Source: Phenylobacterium sp. (GTDB lineage Bacteria; Pseudomonadota; Alphaproteobacteria; Caulobacterales; Caulobacteraceae). Taken from it: a stretch of DNA of 62,915 bases. The stretch is from the NCBI RefSeq assembly GCF_030693405.1, contig NZ_JAUYAW010000033.1, positions 1-62,915 on the forward strand, given 5' to 3'. The first letter of the stretch is position 1. The number at the start of each line of letters is the position of its first letter. The position numbers and the translations under genes were made by a program. Below the pieces are notes generated by a model. That model was not told where the DNA came from and made no database searches. It saw only the letters and a list, made by a program, of their open reading frames with translations. Shown here one piece after another: positions 54,760 to 62,710 of the stretch.

Positions 54760-56504
54760 CCCGCCAGGGCCGAAGCGCTGACCGCCTCCAGATCGCCGGC
54801 CCCTTGCGTCACCGCTGCGACCAGGCCGGGGGCGCCCGCCAGGACCTGGCCGGCATAGAGCCGCAGCAGGGGCAGGCGGGCCTGCATCCAGGGATCGTCA
54901 GAAGCTGCTGCGACCAGGGCCTGGCGGGCCAGGACGAAGCCGCCGATGACGTCGCCGGCCAGCTTCAGATAGGGGGTGGCCCCGGCGGCCGAGGGGGTTC
55001 CCCGGTTCTGCAGCATCCAGTCGGTGGCGGCCTCCAGGGCGCGGACGCCCTCGGCCAGGCGACGGCCGGCCTCGGTCAGGTCGGCCCGCTCGGTCAGCGC
55101 CTCGGCGGTCATGGCCATCTCGGCGCACAAGGCGTCCATCACCGAGCCCTCGCCCATGGAGAGCTTGCGGCCGGCGAGATCCAGGGCCTGGATGCCGTTG
55201 GTGCCCTCATAGATCGGGCCGATGCGGGCGTCGCGATAATGCTGGGCCGCTCCGGTCTCCTCGATGAAGCCCATGCCCCCGTGGACCTGGACGCCGAGGG
55301 AGGCCACCTCGACCCCCACATCGGTGGACCAGGCCTTGGCGATGGGGGTCAGCAGGTCCTGGCGGGCCTTGGCGCTGGCCCGGGCCTCGGGCGTGGGCGC
55401 CAGGCGGGCATGGTCGGCGAGCACGCCGGTCATGAAGCAGATGCCCCGGGCCGCCTCGATCTTGGCCTTCATCAGCATCAGGGTGCGGCGGACGTCGGGA
55501 TGGTCATAGATGGGGGCCGGCGAGGCGCCGCCCCAGGCGGATTTTCCCTGCGTGCGGTCCTGGGCGTAGGCGAGCGCCTGCTGGAAGGCCCGTTCGGCGA
55601 TGCCGACGCCTTCGACGCCCACCTGCAGGCGGGCGGCGTTCATCATGACGAACATGTGCGCCAGGCCCTGGTTCAGCTCGCCGACCAGTTCGGCCTGGGC
55701 GCCGTCGAACATCATTACGCAGGTGGGGGAGGCGTGGATGCCCAGCTTGTGCTCGATGGAGGCGGCCCACAGGGCGTTGGCCTCGCCCAGCGTCCCATCG
55801 TCCTGCACCGCGCGCTTGGTGGTCAGGAAGAGCGAGATGCCCTTCACCCCGGGCGGGGCGTCGGGCAGACGGGCCAGCACCAGGTGACAGATATTGTCGG
55901 CCGCGTCGTGGTCGCCCCAGGTGATGAAGATCTTCTGGCCATAGAGCTTGTAGCCGCCGTTCCCATCCGGCTCGGCCCGGGTGGTTAGCGCCGCCAGATC
56001 CGAGCCGGCCTGGGGCTCGGTGAGGTTCATGGTGCCGGTCCACTCGCCCGACACCAGCCTGGGCAGAACCAGCCGCTTCTGGCGCTCGGTTCCATGCTGG
56101 GTCAGGGCCTCGATGGCCGCCTGGGTCAGCATGGGGCAGAGGCCAAAGGCCATGTTGGCCGCATGGACCATTTCGAAGACCGCCAGCTCCATGGCCTTTG
56201 GCAGGCCCTGGCCGCCATGTTCGGCCTCGGCCGAGAGGCTGTTCCAGCCTTGTTCGGCGAAGGCGCGATAGGCGTCGGCGAAGCCGGGCGCGGCGGTGAC
56301 CTTGCCATCGGCATGGCTGGCGCCAGCCTGATCGCCGGCCCAGTTGAGCGGGGCCAGGACCTCGGTGGTGAAGGCGCCGGCGGCCTCCAGCACGGCCGCC
56401 ACCGTGTCGGCGTCCAGCTCCGGGAAGCTCGTCTCCACAAGGTCCCCATGGCCGGCGACGTTCAGGGCGAAGGCGATGTCGCGGACGGGGGCGCGGAAGG
56501 TCAT
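54756..56504 (-). CDS. Acyl-CoA dehydrogenase (DmdC/long C-terminal family)
   Basis: 582 residues, longer than classical acyl-CoA dehydrogenases (about 380). FAD/acyl-binding signature LTEPQAGSDLAALTT and FITWGDHD, the family C-terminal motif QVHGGMGFIEETGAAQHYRDARIGPIYEGTNGIQALDL. The extra ~120 C-terminal residues place it with the methylthiopropanoyl-CoA dehydrogenase/long-chain group. CAGGAGCC precedes the ATG. Substrate not determinable. Confidence 0.9.
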   Translation of the reverse strand: MTFRAPVRDIAFALNVAGHGDLVETSFPELDADTVAAVLEAAGAFTTEVLAPLNWAGDQAGASHADGKVTAAPGFADAYRAFAEQGWNSLSAEAEHGGQGLPKAMELAVFEMVHAANMAFGLCPMLTQAAIEALTQHGTERQKRLVLPRLVSGEWTGTMNLTEPQAGSDLAALTTRAEPDGNGGYKLYGQKIFITWGDHDAADNICHLVLARLPDAPPGVKGISLFLTTKRAVQDDGTLGEANALWAASIEHKLGIHASPTCVMMFDGAQAELVGELNQGLAHMFVMMNAARLQVGVEGVGIAERAFQQALAYAQDRTQGKSAWGGASPAPIYDHPDVRRTLMLMKAKIEAARGICFMTGVLADHARLAPTPEARASAKARQDLLTPIAKAWSTDVGVEVASLGVQVHGGMGFIEETGAAQHYRDARIGPIYEGTNGIQALDLAGRKLSMGEGSVMDALCAEMAMTAEALTERADLTEAGRRLAEGVRALEAATDWMLQNRGTPSAAGATPYLKLAGDVIGGFVLARQALVAAASDDPWMQARLPLLRLYAGQVLAGAPGLVAAVTQGAGDLEAVSASALAG

Positions 56505-56629
56505 GGACGGCTCCTGTTGAGGGAAGGCTATTTAGGCCGAGTGACGTTGCGTCACCAAGGCTTGCGGTCCCCAGGGCGACAAGGGGCGGGGTTTGCGGCT
56601 ATCACCAGCGCGCCTTTGAGGATGGAACC

Positions 56630-57568
56630 ATGACCATGACGCAAGCCGATGCGGCGGTGGATCGCGCCGCCCAGGCCCTGGCCAGTGGCGCGCTCGCCAT
56701 CCTGCCCACCGAGACCGTCTATGGCCTGGCCGCCGACGCAGCTGACCCCCGCGCCGTGGCCGCCCTGTTCGAGGCCAAGGGCCGGCCGCGGTTCAACCCC
56801 CTGATCGCCCATGTGGCGGACCTCGCCATGGCGCAGAAGGTCGGCGTGTTCGATGAGCGCGCCGTGGCGCTGGCGCAGGCCTTCTGGCCCGGACCCCTGA
56901 CGCTCGTCTTGCCGGTGGCCGACGGCGAGGCGGTGTGCGACCTGGCCCGCGCAGGGCTCGACAGCGTCGCCATCCGGGTTCCAGGCCATCCGCTCGCCCG
57001 GGCGGTGATCGCGACACTGGGGCGTCCCGCGGTCGCGCCTTCGGCCAACCGGTCTGGGCGTCCCAGCCCCACCACCTTCGCCGACGCCCTGGAGGAGACC
57101 GGGGTCTTTGCGCTGGCCGCCCTGGACGGCGGGCCCTGCGCCGTGGGGCTGGAGTCCACCGTGGTCGCCCTGCTGGACGAACCGCGCCTGCTGCGCCCTG
57201 GCGCTGTGACCCGCGAACACATCGAGGCGGTGATCGGGCCCCTGGCCGAGGCCGAGGACGACGCCCGCCGCTCGCCCGGCCGCATGGCCCGCCACTATGC
57301 TCCCCAGGCGCCGGTGCGCCTCGACGTCATCGCGCCGGAGCCGGATGAGGCCTATCTGGCCTTCGGTCCTGGCGCGCCGGAAGGCCCACGGGTGTTCAAT
57401 CTCAGCCCGACCGGCGACCTGGCCGAGGCCGCCGCTCATCTGTTCGCCTATCTGCGGGCGGCCGACCGCACCGCGCCGCGGGCCATCGCGGTGGCGCCTA
57501 TACCCGCCCACGGCTTGGGCGAAGCGATCGAGGATCGCCTGCGGCGCGCCGCGGGCTTTGTCGGCTAG
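56630..57568 (+). CDS. Sua5/YciO/YrdC L-threonylcarbamoyladenylate synthase
   Basis: 312 residues. YrdC domain with the KTR-like ATP/threonine site (PTETVYGLAADAADPRAVAALFEAKGRP, HVADL, PSANRSGRPSPTT) and the C-terminal Sua5 extension after 'SPGRMARHYAPQAPV'. It makes threonylcarbamoyl-AMP for the t6A37 modification of ANN-decoding tRNAs. The length is the Sua5 (two-domain) form. GAGGATGGAACC precedes the ATG. Confidence 0.92.
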   Translation: MTMTQADAAVDRAAQALASGALAILPTETVYGLAADAADPRAVAALFEAKGRPRFNPLIAHVADLAMAQKVGVFDERAVALAQAFWPGPLTLVLPVADGEAVCDLARAGLDSVAIRVPGHPLARAVIATLGRPAVAPSANRSGRPSPTTFADALEETGVFALAALDGGPCAVGLESTVVALLDEPRLLRPGAVTREHIEAVIGPLAEAEDDARRSPGRMARHYAPQAPVRLDVIAPEPDEAYLAFGPGAPEGPRVFNLSPTGDLAEAAAHLFAYLRAADRTAPRAIAVAPIPAHGLGEAIEDRLRRAAGFVG

Positions 57569-57592
57569 GGCTTGAGGGGTTAGATTCCCGCC

Positions 57593-59002
57593 ATGACCAT
57601 TTCCGTTCCCGCCGATGTCGTCTCCCGCCTGAAGGCCGTGCTCGGCGAGGGCGGCTGGAGCCAGGACCCCGAGCGCCTGGCGCCCAAGCTGCTGGAGTGG
57701 CGCGACCGCTGGAGCGGCCAGACACCGTTCCTCGCCCTGCCCGGCTCGACCCAGGATGTGGCCGCCGTGGTCGGAATCTGTTTTGAGGCCGGCGTACCCA
57801 TCACCCCGCAGGGGGGAAACACCGGCCTGGTGGGCGGCCAGATCCCCATGGGCGAGATCCTTTTGTCCACCGAGCGCCTGCGCGCCGTTCGCGATGTGGA
57901 CGCCCTGGATGACGTGATGGTGGTGGAGGCCGGGGTCACCCTGGCCGGGGCCCATGAGGCGGCGCTGGCGAAGAACAGGCGCTTTCCGCTGGATCTGGCT
58001 TCGCAGGGGACCGCGACCATCGGCGGGGTGATCTCCACCAACGCCGGGGGCACCGCGGTGCTGCGCTATGGGACCACGCGGGACCTGGTGCTGGGCCTGG
58101 AGGCCGTGCTGCCCAATGGCGAGGTGTGGAATGGGCTCAAACGCCTGCGCAAGGACAATACCGGCTATGACCTCAAGCAGCTGCTGATCGGCGCCGAGGG
58201 CACGCTCGGCGTGGTGACCGCCGCCAGCCTGAAGCTGTTTCCCATCCTGCCGTCGCGGGCCGTGGCCATGGTCGGTCTCGCCAGTCCCCGGGCGGCGCTG
58301 GACCTTTTGGCCCGGGCCAAGGAGGCGGCCGGCGGCGGGGTCGAGGCCTTTGAGCTGATCAGCCGGGTCGGCGTCGACTTCGCGCTGAAGAACATCGCCG
58401 GCCAGCGCGATCCCCTGGCGCAGACCCATCCCTGGTACGTGCTGGTGGAGCTGGCCTCTGGCGAACCGGGCTCGGCCGAGGCCGCCCTGGAGCGGCTGCT
58501 TGCCCAGGCCCTGGAGAGCGGCCTGATCGCCGACGCCGTGGTCGCCCAGACCAGGACTCAGGCCCAGGCGCTGTGGTCCCTGCGGGAGAACCAGTCCCCG
58601 GCCCAGAAGCCGGAGGGCGCCACCTGGAAACACGATGTGTCGGTGCCGGTCAGCAAGGTGGCCGACTTCCTGGAGGAGGCGGGCGCGGCCATGACCGCAT
58701 TCGCGCCGGGATGCCGGATCTGCGCCTTCGGTCATGTGGGGGACGGCAACATCCACTATGACGTGCTGCGCCCGGACGGGGGCGATGACGCCGCCCATTC
58801 GGCGGCCCGCGACGAAGGATCGCGCCGGGTTCACGATATCGTCGCCAGCCTGGGCGGCTCCATCTCCGCCGAGCACGGCCTGGGCGCGATGAAGACGCAG
58901 GAAGCCTTGCGCTACAAGGCTCCGGTGGAGGTGGCCGCCCTGCGGGCGATCCGCTTGGCCCTTGACCCCAAGCGCATCATGAATCCCCGGGTCCACTTCT
59001 AA
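57593..59002 (+). CDS. FAD-linked D-2-hydroxyacid dehydrogenase (GlcD/D2HGDH family)
   Basis: 469 residues. FAD_binding_4 motif TPQGGNTGLVGGQIP, a GVISTNAGGTAVLRYGTTRDLVLGLE loop, and the C-terminal metal site GHVGDGNIHYD and SAEHGLGAMK. It oxidises D-2-hydroxyglutarate, glycolate or D-lactate using FAD; GlcEF partners are absent, favouring a D-2-hydroxyglutarate or D-lactate dehydrogenase. It starts 24 bases after the Sua5 stop. Confidence 0.88.
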   Translation: MTISVPADVVSRLKAVLGEGGWSQDPERLAPKLLEWRDRWSGQTPFLALPGSTQDVAAVVGICFEAGVPITPQGGNTGLVGGQIPMGEILLSTERLRAVRDVDALDDVMVVEAGVTLAGAHEAALAKNRRFPLDLASQGTATIGGVISTNAGGTAVLRYGTTRDLVLGLEAVLPNGEVWNGLKRLRKDNTGYDLKQLLIGAEGTLGVVTAASLKLFPILPSRAVAMVGLASPRAALDLLARAKEAAGGGVEAFELISRVGVDFALKNIAGQRDPLAQTHPWYVLVELASGEPGSAEAALERLLAQALESGLIADAVVAQTRTQAQALWSLRENQSPAQKPEGATWKHDVSVPVSKVADFLEEAGAAMTAFAPGCRICAFGHVGDGNIHYDVLRPDGGDDAAHSAARDEGSRRVHDIVASLGGSISAEHGLGAMKTQEALRYKAPVEVAALRAIRLALDPKRIMNPRVHF

Positions 59003-59053
59003 AGACCGCCCCCGCCTTGGCTTTGTCACGAAGACAGGTCAAAGGACCGCGCC

Positions 59054-59839
59054 ATGCTGTTCGTCCTTTCCCCGGCCAAGGCGCTGGACTTCTCCGCCCC
59101 CGACAAGCTGCTGGGCATGACCGCCCCGCAGTTCGAAGCCGATGTGGCGGAGCTGGCCAAGACCACCCGCAAGCTCACCGTCTCTGACCTGAAGCGGCTG
59201 ATGTCCCTGTCGGACAAGCTGGCCGAGCTGAACCGCGCCCGCTTCCAGGCCTTCGATCCCGAGAGCGAGGATGGTCTGCAGGCCGCGCTCGCCTTCAATG
59301 GCGATGTCTATGCCGGCCTGCGCGCCCGGCAGATGAGCAAGGCCGACCTGGACTGGGCGCAGGATCGCTTGCGGATTCTCTCGGGCCTCTATGGCCTGCT
59401 GCGGCCCCTGGACGTGATCCAGCCCTACCGGCTGGAGATGGGCACCCGGCTGAAGACCAAGCGCGGGGCGACCCTCTATGACTTCTGGGCCGACAAGATC
59501 GCCGTGGCCCTGAATGCGGCCGCCCAGGGCCATGCCGACCCGACGCTGGTCAACCTGGCCAGTCAGGAATATTTCGGCGCCGTCGACGCCCGGGCCCTGA
59601 AGCTGCCGGTGCTGACCGTGCGCTTTCTGGACGAGAAGGACGGCCACGCCCGGATCGTCAGCTTCTACGCCAAGAAGGCCCGCGGCCTGATGGCCCGCTG
59701 GGCCATCGACAACCGGATCAGCCGGGCCGATGATCTGAAGGGCTTTGATGGGGACGGCTATCGCTTCGCCGCCGCCGACTCCCAGCCGGGCGAATGGACC
59801 TTCATCCGCCAGCAACCGAACGCCGCCGCCGCGGCCTGA
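59054..59839 (+). CDS. yaaA: Peroxide stress protein YaaA (DUF328)
   Basis: 261 residues, typical length. MLFVLSPAKALDF at the N-terminus and the central DVYAGLRARQMSKADLDWAQDRLRILSGLYGLLRPLDVIQPYRLEMGTRLK block, then NLASQEYFGAVD and 'RIVSFYAKKARGLMARW'. YaaA protects DNA by lowering free iron during peroxide stress in E. coli. Sits 51 bases after the dehydrogenase gene with AAAGGACCGCGCC before its ATG. Confidence 0.93.
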   Translation: MLFVLSPAKALDFSAPDKLLGMTAPQFEADVAELAKTTRKLTVSDLKRLMSLSDKLAELNRARFQAFDPESEDGLQAALAFNGDVYAGLRARQMSKADLDWAQDRLRILSGLYGLLRPLDVIQPYRLEMGTRLKTKRGATLYDFWADKIAVALNAAAQGHADPTLVNLASQEYFGAVDARALKLPVLTVRFLDEKDGHARIVSFYAKKARGLMARWAIDNRISRADDLKGFDGDGYRFAAADSQPGEWTFIRQQPNAAAAA

Positions 59840-59863
59840 CACCACCCACGGGGAGAGACGCGC

Positions 59864-60661
59864 ATGGCTGCTGACTACGGGATCGCCGGACACGTCGCCA
59901 TTGTCACCGGCTCCACCAGCGGCATCGGCTTTGCGCTGGCCTCGGCGCTCGCCGAACAGGGGGTGCATGTGATCCTCAACGGCCTGGGGGACCCGGCCCA
60001 GATCGAGACCAATCGGCGCGAGCTGCAAGCCCGCACCAACGCCTCGATCCGCTATCACGGCGCCGACATGACCAGGCCCGATCAGATCGCCGATCTGGTG
60101 GACTATGCGGTGCGCGAGTTCGGCCGCCTCGACATTTTGGTCAACAATGCGGGCATCCAGCACGTCTCGCCCATCGAGGACTTCCCGCCGGAGAAGTGGG
60201 ACGCCCTGATCGCCATCATCCTCTCCTCGGCCTTCCACGCCACCAAGGCCGCCGTGCCGATCATGAAGGCCCAAGGGCGCGGCCGGATCGTCAACATCGC
60301 CTCGGCCCACGGCCTGGTGGCCTCGCCGTTCAAGTCGGCCTATGTGGCGGCCAAGTTCGGCGTGGTGGGCCTGACCAAGGCCGTCGGCGTGGAGCTGGCC
60401 CGCACCGGCGTCACCTGCAACGCCATCTGCCCCGGCTATGTGAAGACCCCCCTGGTGGAGGCCCAGATCGGCGACCAGGCCCGCTCCCGCGGCATCTCCG
60501 AAGACCGGGTGGTGGACGAGGTCATCCTGGCCGCCCAGCCCAACAAGGCCTTCGTCGAATATGATCACCTGGCCGGCCTGCTGCTCTACCTCGTCTCCGA
60601 CATGGGCGCCTCAGCCACCGGCGCCGCGCTGTCCGTGGACGGCGGCTGGACGGCGACCTGA
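59864..60661 (+). CDS. bdhA: D-3-hydroxybutyrate dehydrogenase
   Basis: 265 residues, classical SDR. NAD site VTGSTSGIGFALA, NAG motif (LVNNAGIQHVSPIEDFP), catalytic Ser in IVNIASAHGL and SAYVAAKFG (Tyr-x3-Lys). The ICPGYVKTPLVEAQI segment with a downstream hydrophobic patch is typical of 3-hydroxybutyrate dehydrogenases. Interconverts 3-hydroxybutyrate and acetoacetate in PHB turnover. Confidence 0.9.
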   Translation: MAADYGIAGHVAIVTGSTSGIGFALASALAEQGVHVILNGLGDPAQIETNRRELQARTNASIRYHGADMTRPDQIADLVDYAVREFGRLDILVNNAGIQHVSPIEDFPPEKWDALIAIILSSAFHATKAAVPIMKAQGRGRIVNIASAHGLVASPFKSAYVAAKFGVVGLTKAVGVELARTGVTCNAICPGYVKTPLVEAQIGDQARSRGISEDRVVDEVILAAQPNKAFVEYDHLAGLLLYLVSDMGASATGAALSVDGGWTAT

Positions 60662-60717
60662 GGTTAGAAACCCCCGTCGTATTCGGGCAAGAATAGACCT
60701 TCCGACGCCCGCCAGAC

Positions 60718-60771
60718 TTTTCGTATATACAAAAACTTGCGCGCGGCGCCTATTTAACGTATATACGAAAA
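60718..60771 (+). promoter_or_regulatory. Double operator of the brnTA module
   Basis: Two near-identical AT-rich palindromes 36 bases apart: CGTATATACA at 60722-60731 within TTTTCGTATATACAAAA, and the perfect CGTATATACG at 60758-60767 followed by AAAA. They flank a GC-rich core with TTGCGC at 60737-60742 as a possible -35; the second palindrome would cover the -10. These are probable binding sites for BrnA or a BrnT-BrnA complex. Confidence 0.75.
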
Positions 60772-60775
60772 CCTG

Positions 60776-61051
60776 ATGGACATTTCCTTCGATCCGGAAA
60801 AGAGCGCCAGGAACGAAGCGGAGCGCGGCCTGCCGTTCTCGATGGCGGAGGAGTTCATCTGGGATACGGCGTTAGTCGCGACCGACGAACGTTTCGACTA
60901 TGGCGAGGATCGCTGGATCGCTCTGGGTTTTATCGGCGCGCGTCTGTTCGTGCTGGTGTTTACCGAGACCAAGGACGGCATCCGCGTCATCAGCTTCCGC
61001 AAAGCCAATGCGAGAGAGGCCAAGAGATATGCCCAAGCGACCCAATCCTGA
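60776..61051 (+). CDS. brnT: BrnT-family ribonuclease toxin
   Basis: 91 residues, usual BrnT length. N-terminal FDPEKSARNEAERGLPF, a WDTALVATDERFDYGEDRWIALGF strand pair and the C-terminal RVISFRKANAREAKRYAQ match BrnT, a RelE-fold ribonuclease. The candidate catalytic basic/polar residues (Arg and Lys in RKANAREAKR) are intact. Overlaps brnA by 23 bases. Base composition lower than flanking core genes. Confidence 0.9.
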   Translation: MDISFDPEKSARNEAERGLPFSMAEEFIWDTALVATDERFDYGEDRWIALGFIGARLFVLVFTETKDGIRVISFRKANAREAKRYAQATQS

Positions 61052-61307
61052 GAAGATCGACGCTGAATCCCCTGAGCTCGATGACGCGTTCTTCGCGCGG
61101 GCGAAGTCTGCTGACCAGGCCTTGGGGCCGGCCTTCATGCTCAAGGCCAAGCGTGCGCCGGGTCGGCCGAAGGTTGACGAACCCAAAGAGCCGGTGAGCA
61201 TCCGGCTTCGGCCCGACGTGCTCAACCACCTCCGCTCAACCGGAGCCGGTTGGCAAACCAGAGTGGATGACGCCCTCGCAAAGCTCATCGCCGAGGGGCG
61301 GCTTTAG
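61029..61307 (+). CDS. brnA: BrnA-family antitoxin / autorepressor
   Basis: 92 residues from ATG 61029. The N-terminal region binds toxin and the C-terminal half is a ribbon-helix-helix DNA-binding domain (VSIRLRPDVLNHLRSTGAGWQTRVDDALAKLIAEG). The order toxin-antitoxin with overlap is the normal BrnTA layout. BrnA neutralises BrnT and represses the operon, probably through the double operator. Confidence 0.88.
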   Translation: MPKRPNPEKIDAESPELDDAFFARAKSADQALGPAFMLKAKRAPGRPKVDEPKEPVSIRLRPDVLNHLRSTGAGWQTRVDDALAKLIAEGRL

Positions 61308-61529
61308 TTTCAGCGCTTCCGAGCCAGGAGGGGGCCACCAGCCGCTCTGCTCGACGGAGGTTCTGGTTGGCGCCAGTTGCTGACATAGGCTCCGAGCCAG
61401 TTTGCGGACATTCCTCAACTTGGCTGAATGTCGGGTTGCCGACCTACCAGCCACGGCTGAGTCCGACCCTTGAGGGACATTGGCGTTGCCCGCTTTTGGA
61501 TCGCGGACGCACTTCATCAGGTCCGTGCT
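61308..61529. other. 222-base gap, no gene seen
   Basis: Less GC-rich sequence following brnTA. No terminator or repeat can be supported with confidence. Confidence 0.4.
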
Positions 61530-62045
61530 CTATTGGTCGAGAGTTGACTTACGCGGTTGGCCGTCATGGGGACCAAGCAGCCGCGCCGGCGCGTCAAGCC
61601 ACGCATAGGGGCTGTCGCGCTCGACCTCTGGGTTGAGGGGATATCGCCCTCGGTTCTCCGGCTTCCGCTTCTCCCCGATAACGAGGAGCCTGACCTCTTC
61701 TTCAGTGTTGTTCAGGAAGGTGTGGCAAATACCTGTGCCAGATGGAAAGGCGACGCTGTCCCCTGGTTTTAGGGGGTGCAATATTCCGTCAATCCAGGCA
61801 TCAGGTCGCCCTTGCACTACGAACACAAACTCTTCTTCGGCGCTTTCGGCGTGGGGATATGAGGTGCGTCTCCCAGGCAGGAGCCGAACATGGTGTATGC
61901 CGATACGCGTCAGGCCTAGCTGGCGCCCGAGCGAGGCATCCAGCCCCATCGGCTCATCGTCACCCGCATACCTGTGCGGCTCGGGCGACTCCAACTCCGA
62001 CCAATGAGCTATGAAGGGCGGACGGTCGATCATGTTTCTCACCAT
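61530..62045 (-). CDS. Small cupin-domain protein
   Basis: 171 residues from ATG 62045 (a GTG 12 bases upstream is less likely; TTAGGTGCC precedes the ATG). Cupin motif 1 with metal ligands is seen as HHVRLLPGRRTSYPHAESAEEEFVFVVQGRPDAWIDG and motif 2 as GDSVAFPSGTGICHTFLNNTEEEVRLLVIGEK. The ligands include His and Glu of motif 1 and His of motif 2. No specific enzymatic family is clear. Lies in the accessory tract, divergent from the HAD gene. Confidence 0.78.
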   Translation of the reverse strand: MVRNMIDRPPFIAHWSELESPEPHRYAGDDEPMGLDASLGRQLGLTRIGIHHVRLLPGRRTSYPHAESAEEEFVFVVQGRPDAWIDGILHPLKPGDSVAFPSGTGICHTFLNNTEEEVRLLVIGEKRKPENRGRYPLNPEVERDSPYAWLDAPARLLGPHDGQPRKSTLDQ

Positions 62046-62083
62046 GGCACCTAACACGAGAAGCTATCCCGACGGAGGCTGCA

Positions 62084-62710
62084 CTGCTCGATATTGAGGC
62101 CATCTTGTTCGATGCCGATGGGGTGATTCAACGCCCGCCGGTTGATCTTGCCAATCAGCTAGCCTTCACATTGGGGATCGCGGCGGAGCAAGCTGATGCG
62201 TTCATCCTGGATCTGTTCGCGGCGGAAGCCGAGGCGCTGACCGGTGAGAAGGACATCTTAGACTGCGCGGAACTCGTCCTGAGGCGCTGGTCTATCGACG
62301 GGGGTTTGGAGCACTTTGACCGACTTTGGCACCAGATCGACGTGTACTCGGACGTGCACGACGTCGTGGGGGAGTTGCGGGCGGCGGGCATCTATTGTGC
62401 GATTGCGTCGAACCAACAGGCTCGCCGGGCGCGAGCGATGTCTGTCGACTTGGATTACCGCCAGAAGTTTGATGCCGAGTTTTACTCTTGCGATCTCAGG
62501 CTGAGGAAGCCGATGCAGGCGTACTTCCAGAGTATCATCGACCGTTCAGGCGTCGAACCAAGCCGATGCCTGTTCGTGGATGACCGCACTGGCAATCTCG
62601 AAGCGGCGAGGGCCATAGGGATCCACACACTGCGCTTCGTGGCCGACGACCACCCGAAGAAAGGGGAAGCGCTAAACGGGTTGATCAGAACTCTGAGGCG
62701 CTCACCGTAG
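62084..62710 (+). CDS. HAD-superfamily hydrolase with a probable non-AUG start
   Basis: 208 residues. HAD motif I LFDADGVIQR (nucleophile Asp and Asp+2), motif II SNQQARR, motif III lysine in LRLRKPMQAYF and motif IV FVDDRTGNLEAA. The HAD-IA fold needs the strand EAILFDADG, so translation should start before the TTG at 62105. The best start is CTG 62084, five bases after GGAGG; this is unusual. Acts as a phosphatase of unknown substrate. Confidence 0.82.
   Translation: MLDIEAILFDADGVIQRPPVDLANQLAFTLGIAAEQADAFILDLFAAEAEALTGEKDILDCAELVLRRWSIDGGLEHFDRLWHQIDVYSDVHDVVGELRAAGIYCAIASNQQARRARAMSVDLDYRQKFDAEFYSCDLRLRKPMQAYFQSIIDRSGVEPSRCLFVDDRTGNLEAARAIGIHTLRFVADDHPKKGEALNGLIRTLRRSP

Noticed and set aside
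56552..59029. 825-codon open frame on the minus strand opposite Sua5 and the FAD dehydrogenase
   Set aside because: Antisense to two genes with clear motifs; composition is that of a shadow frame and no start signal is present.
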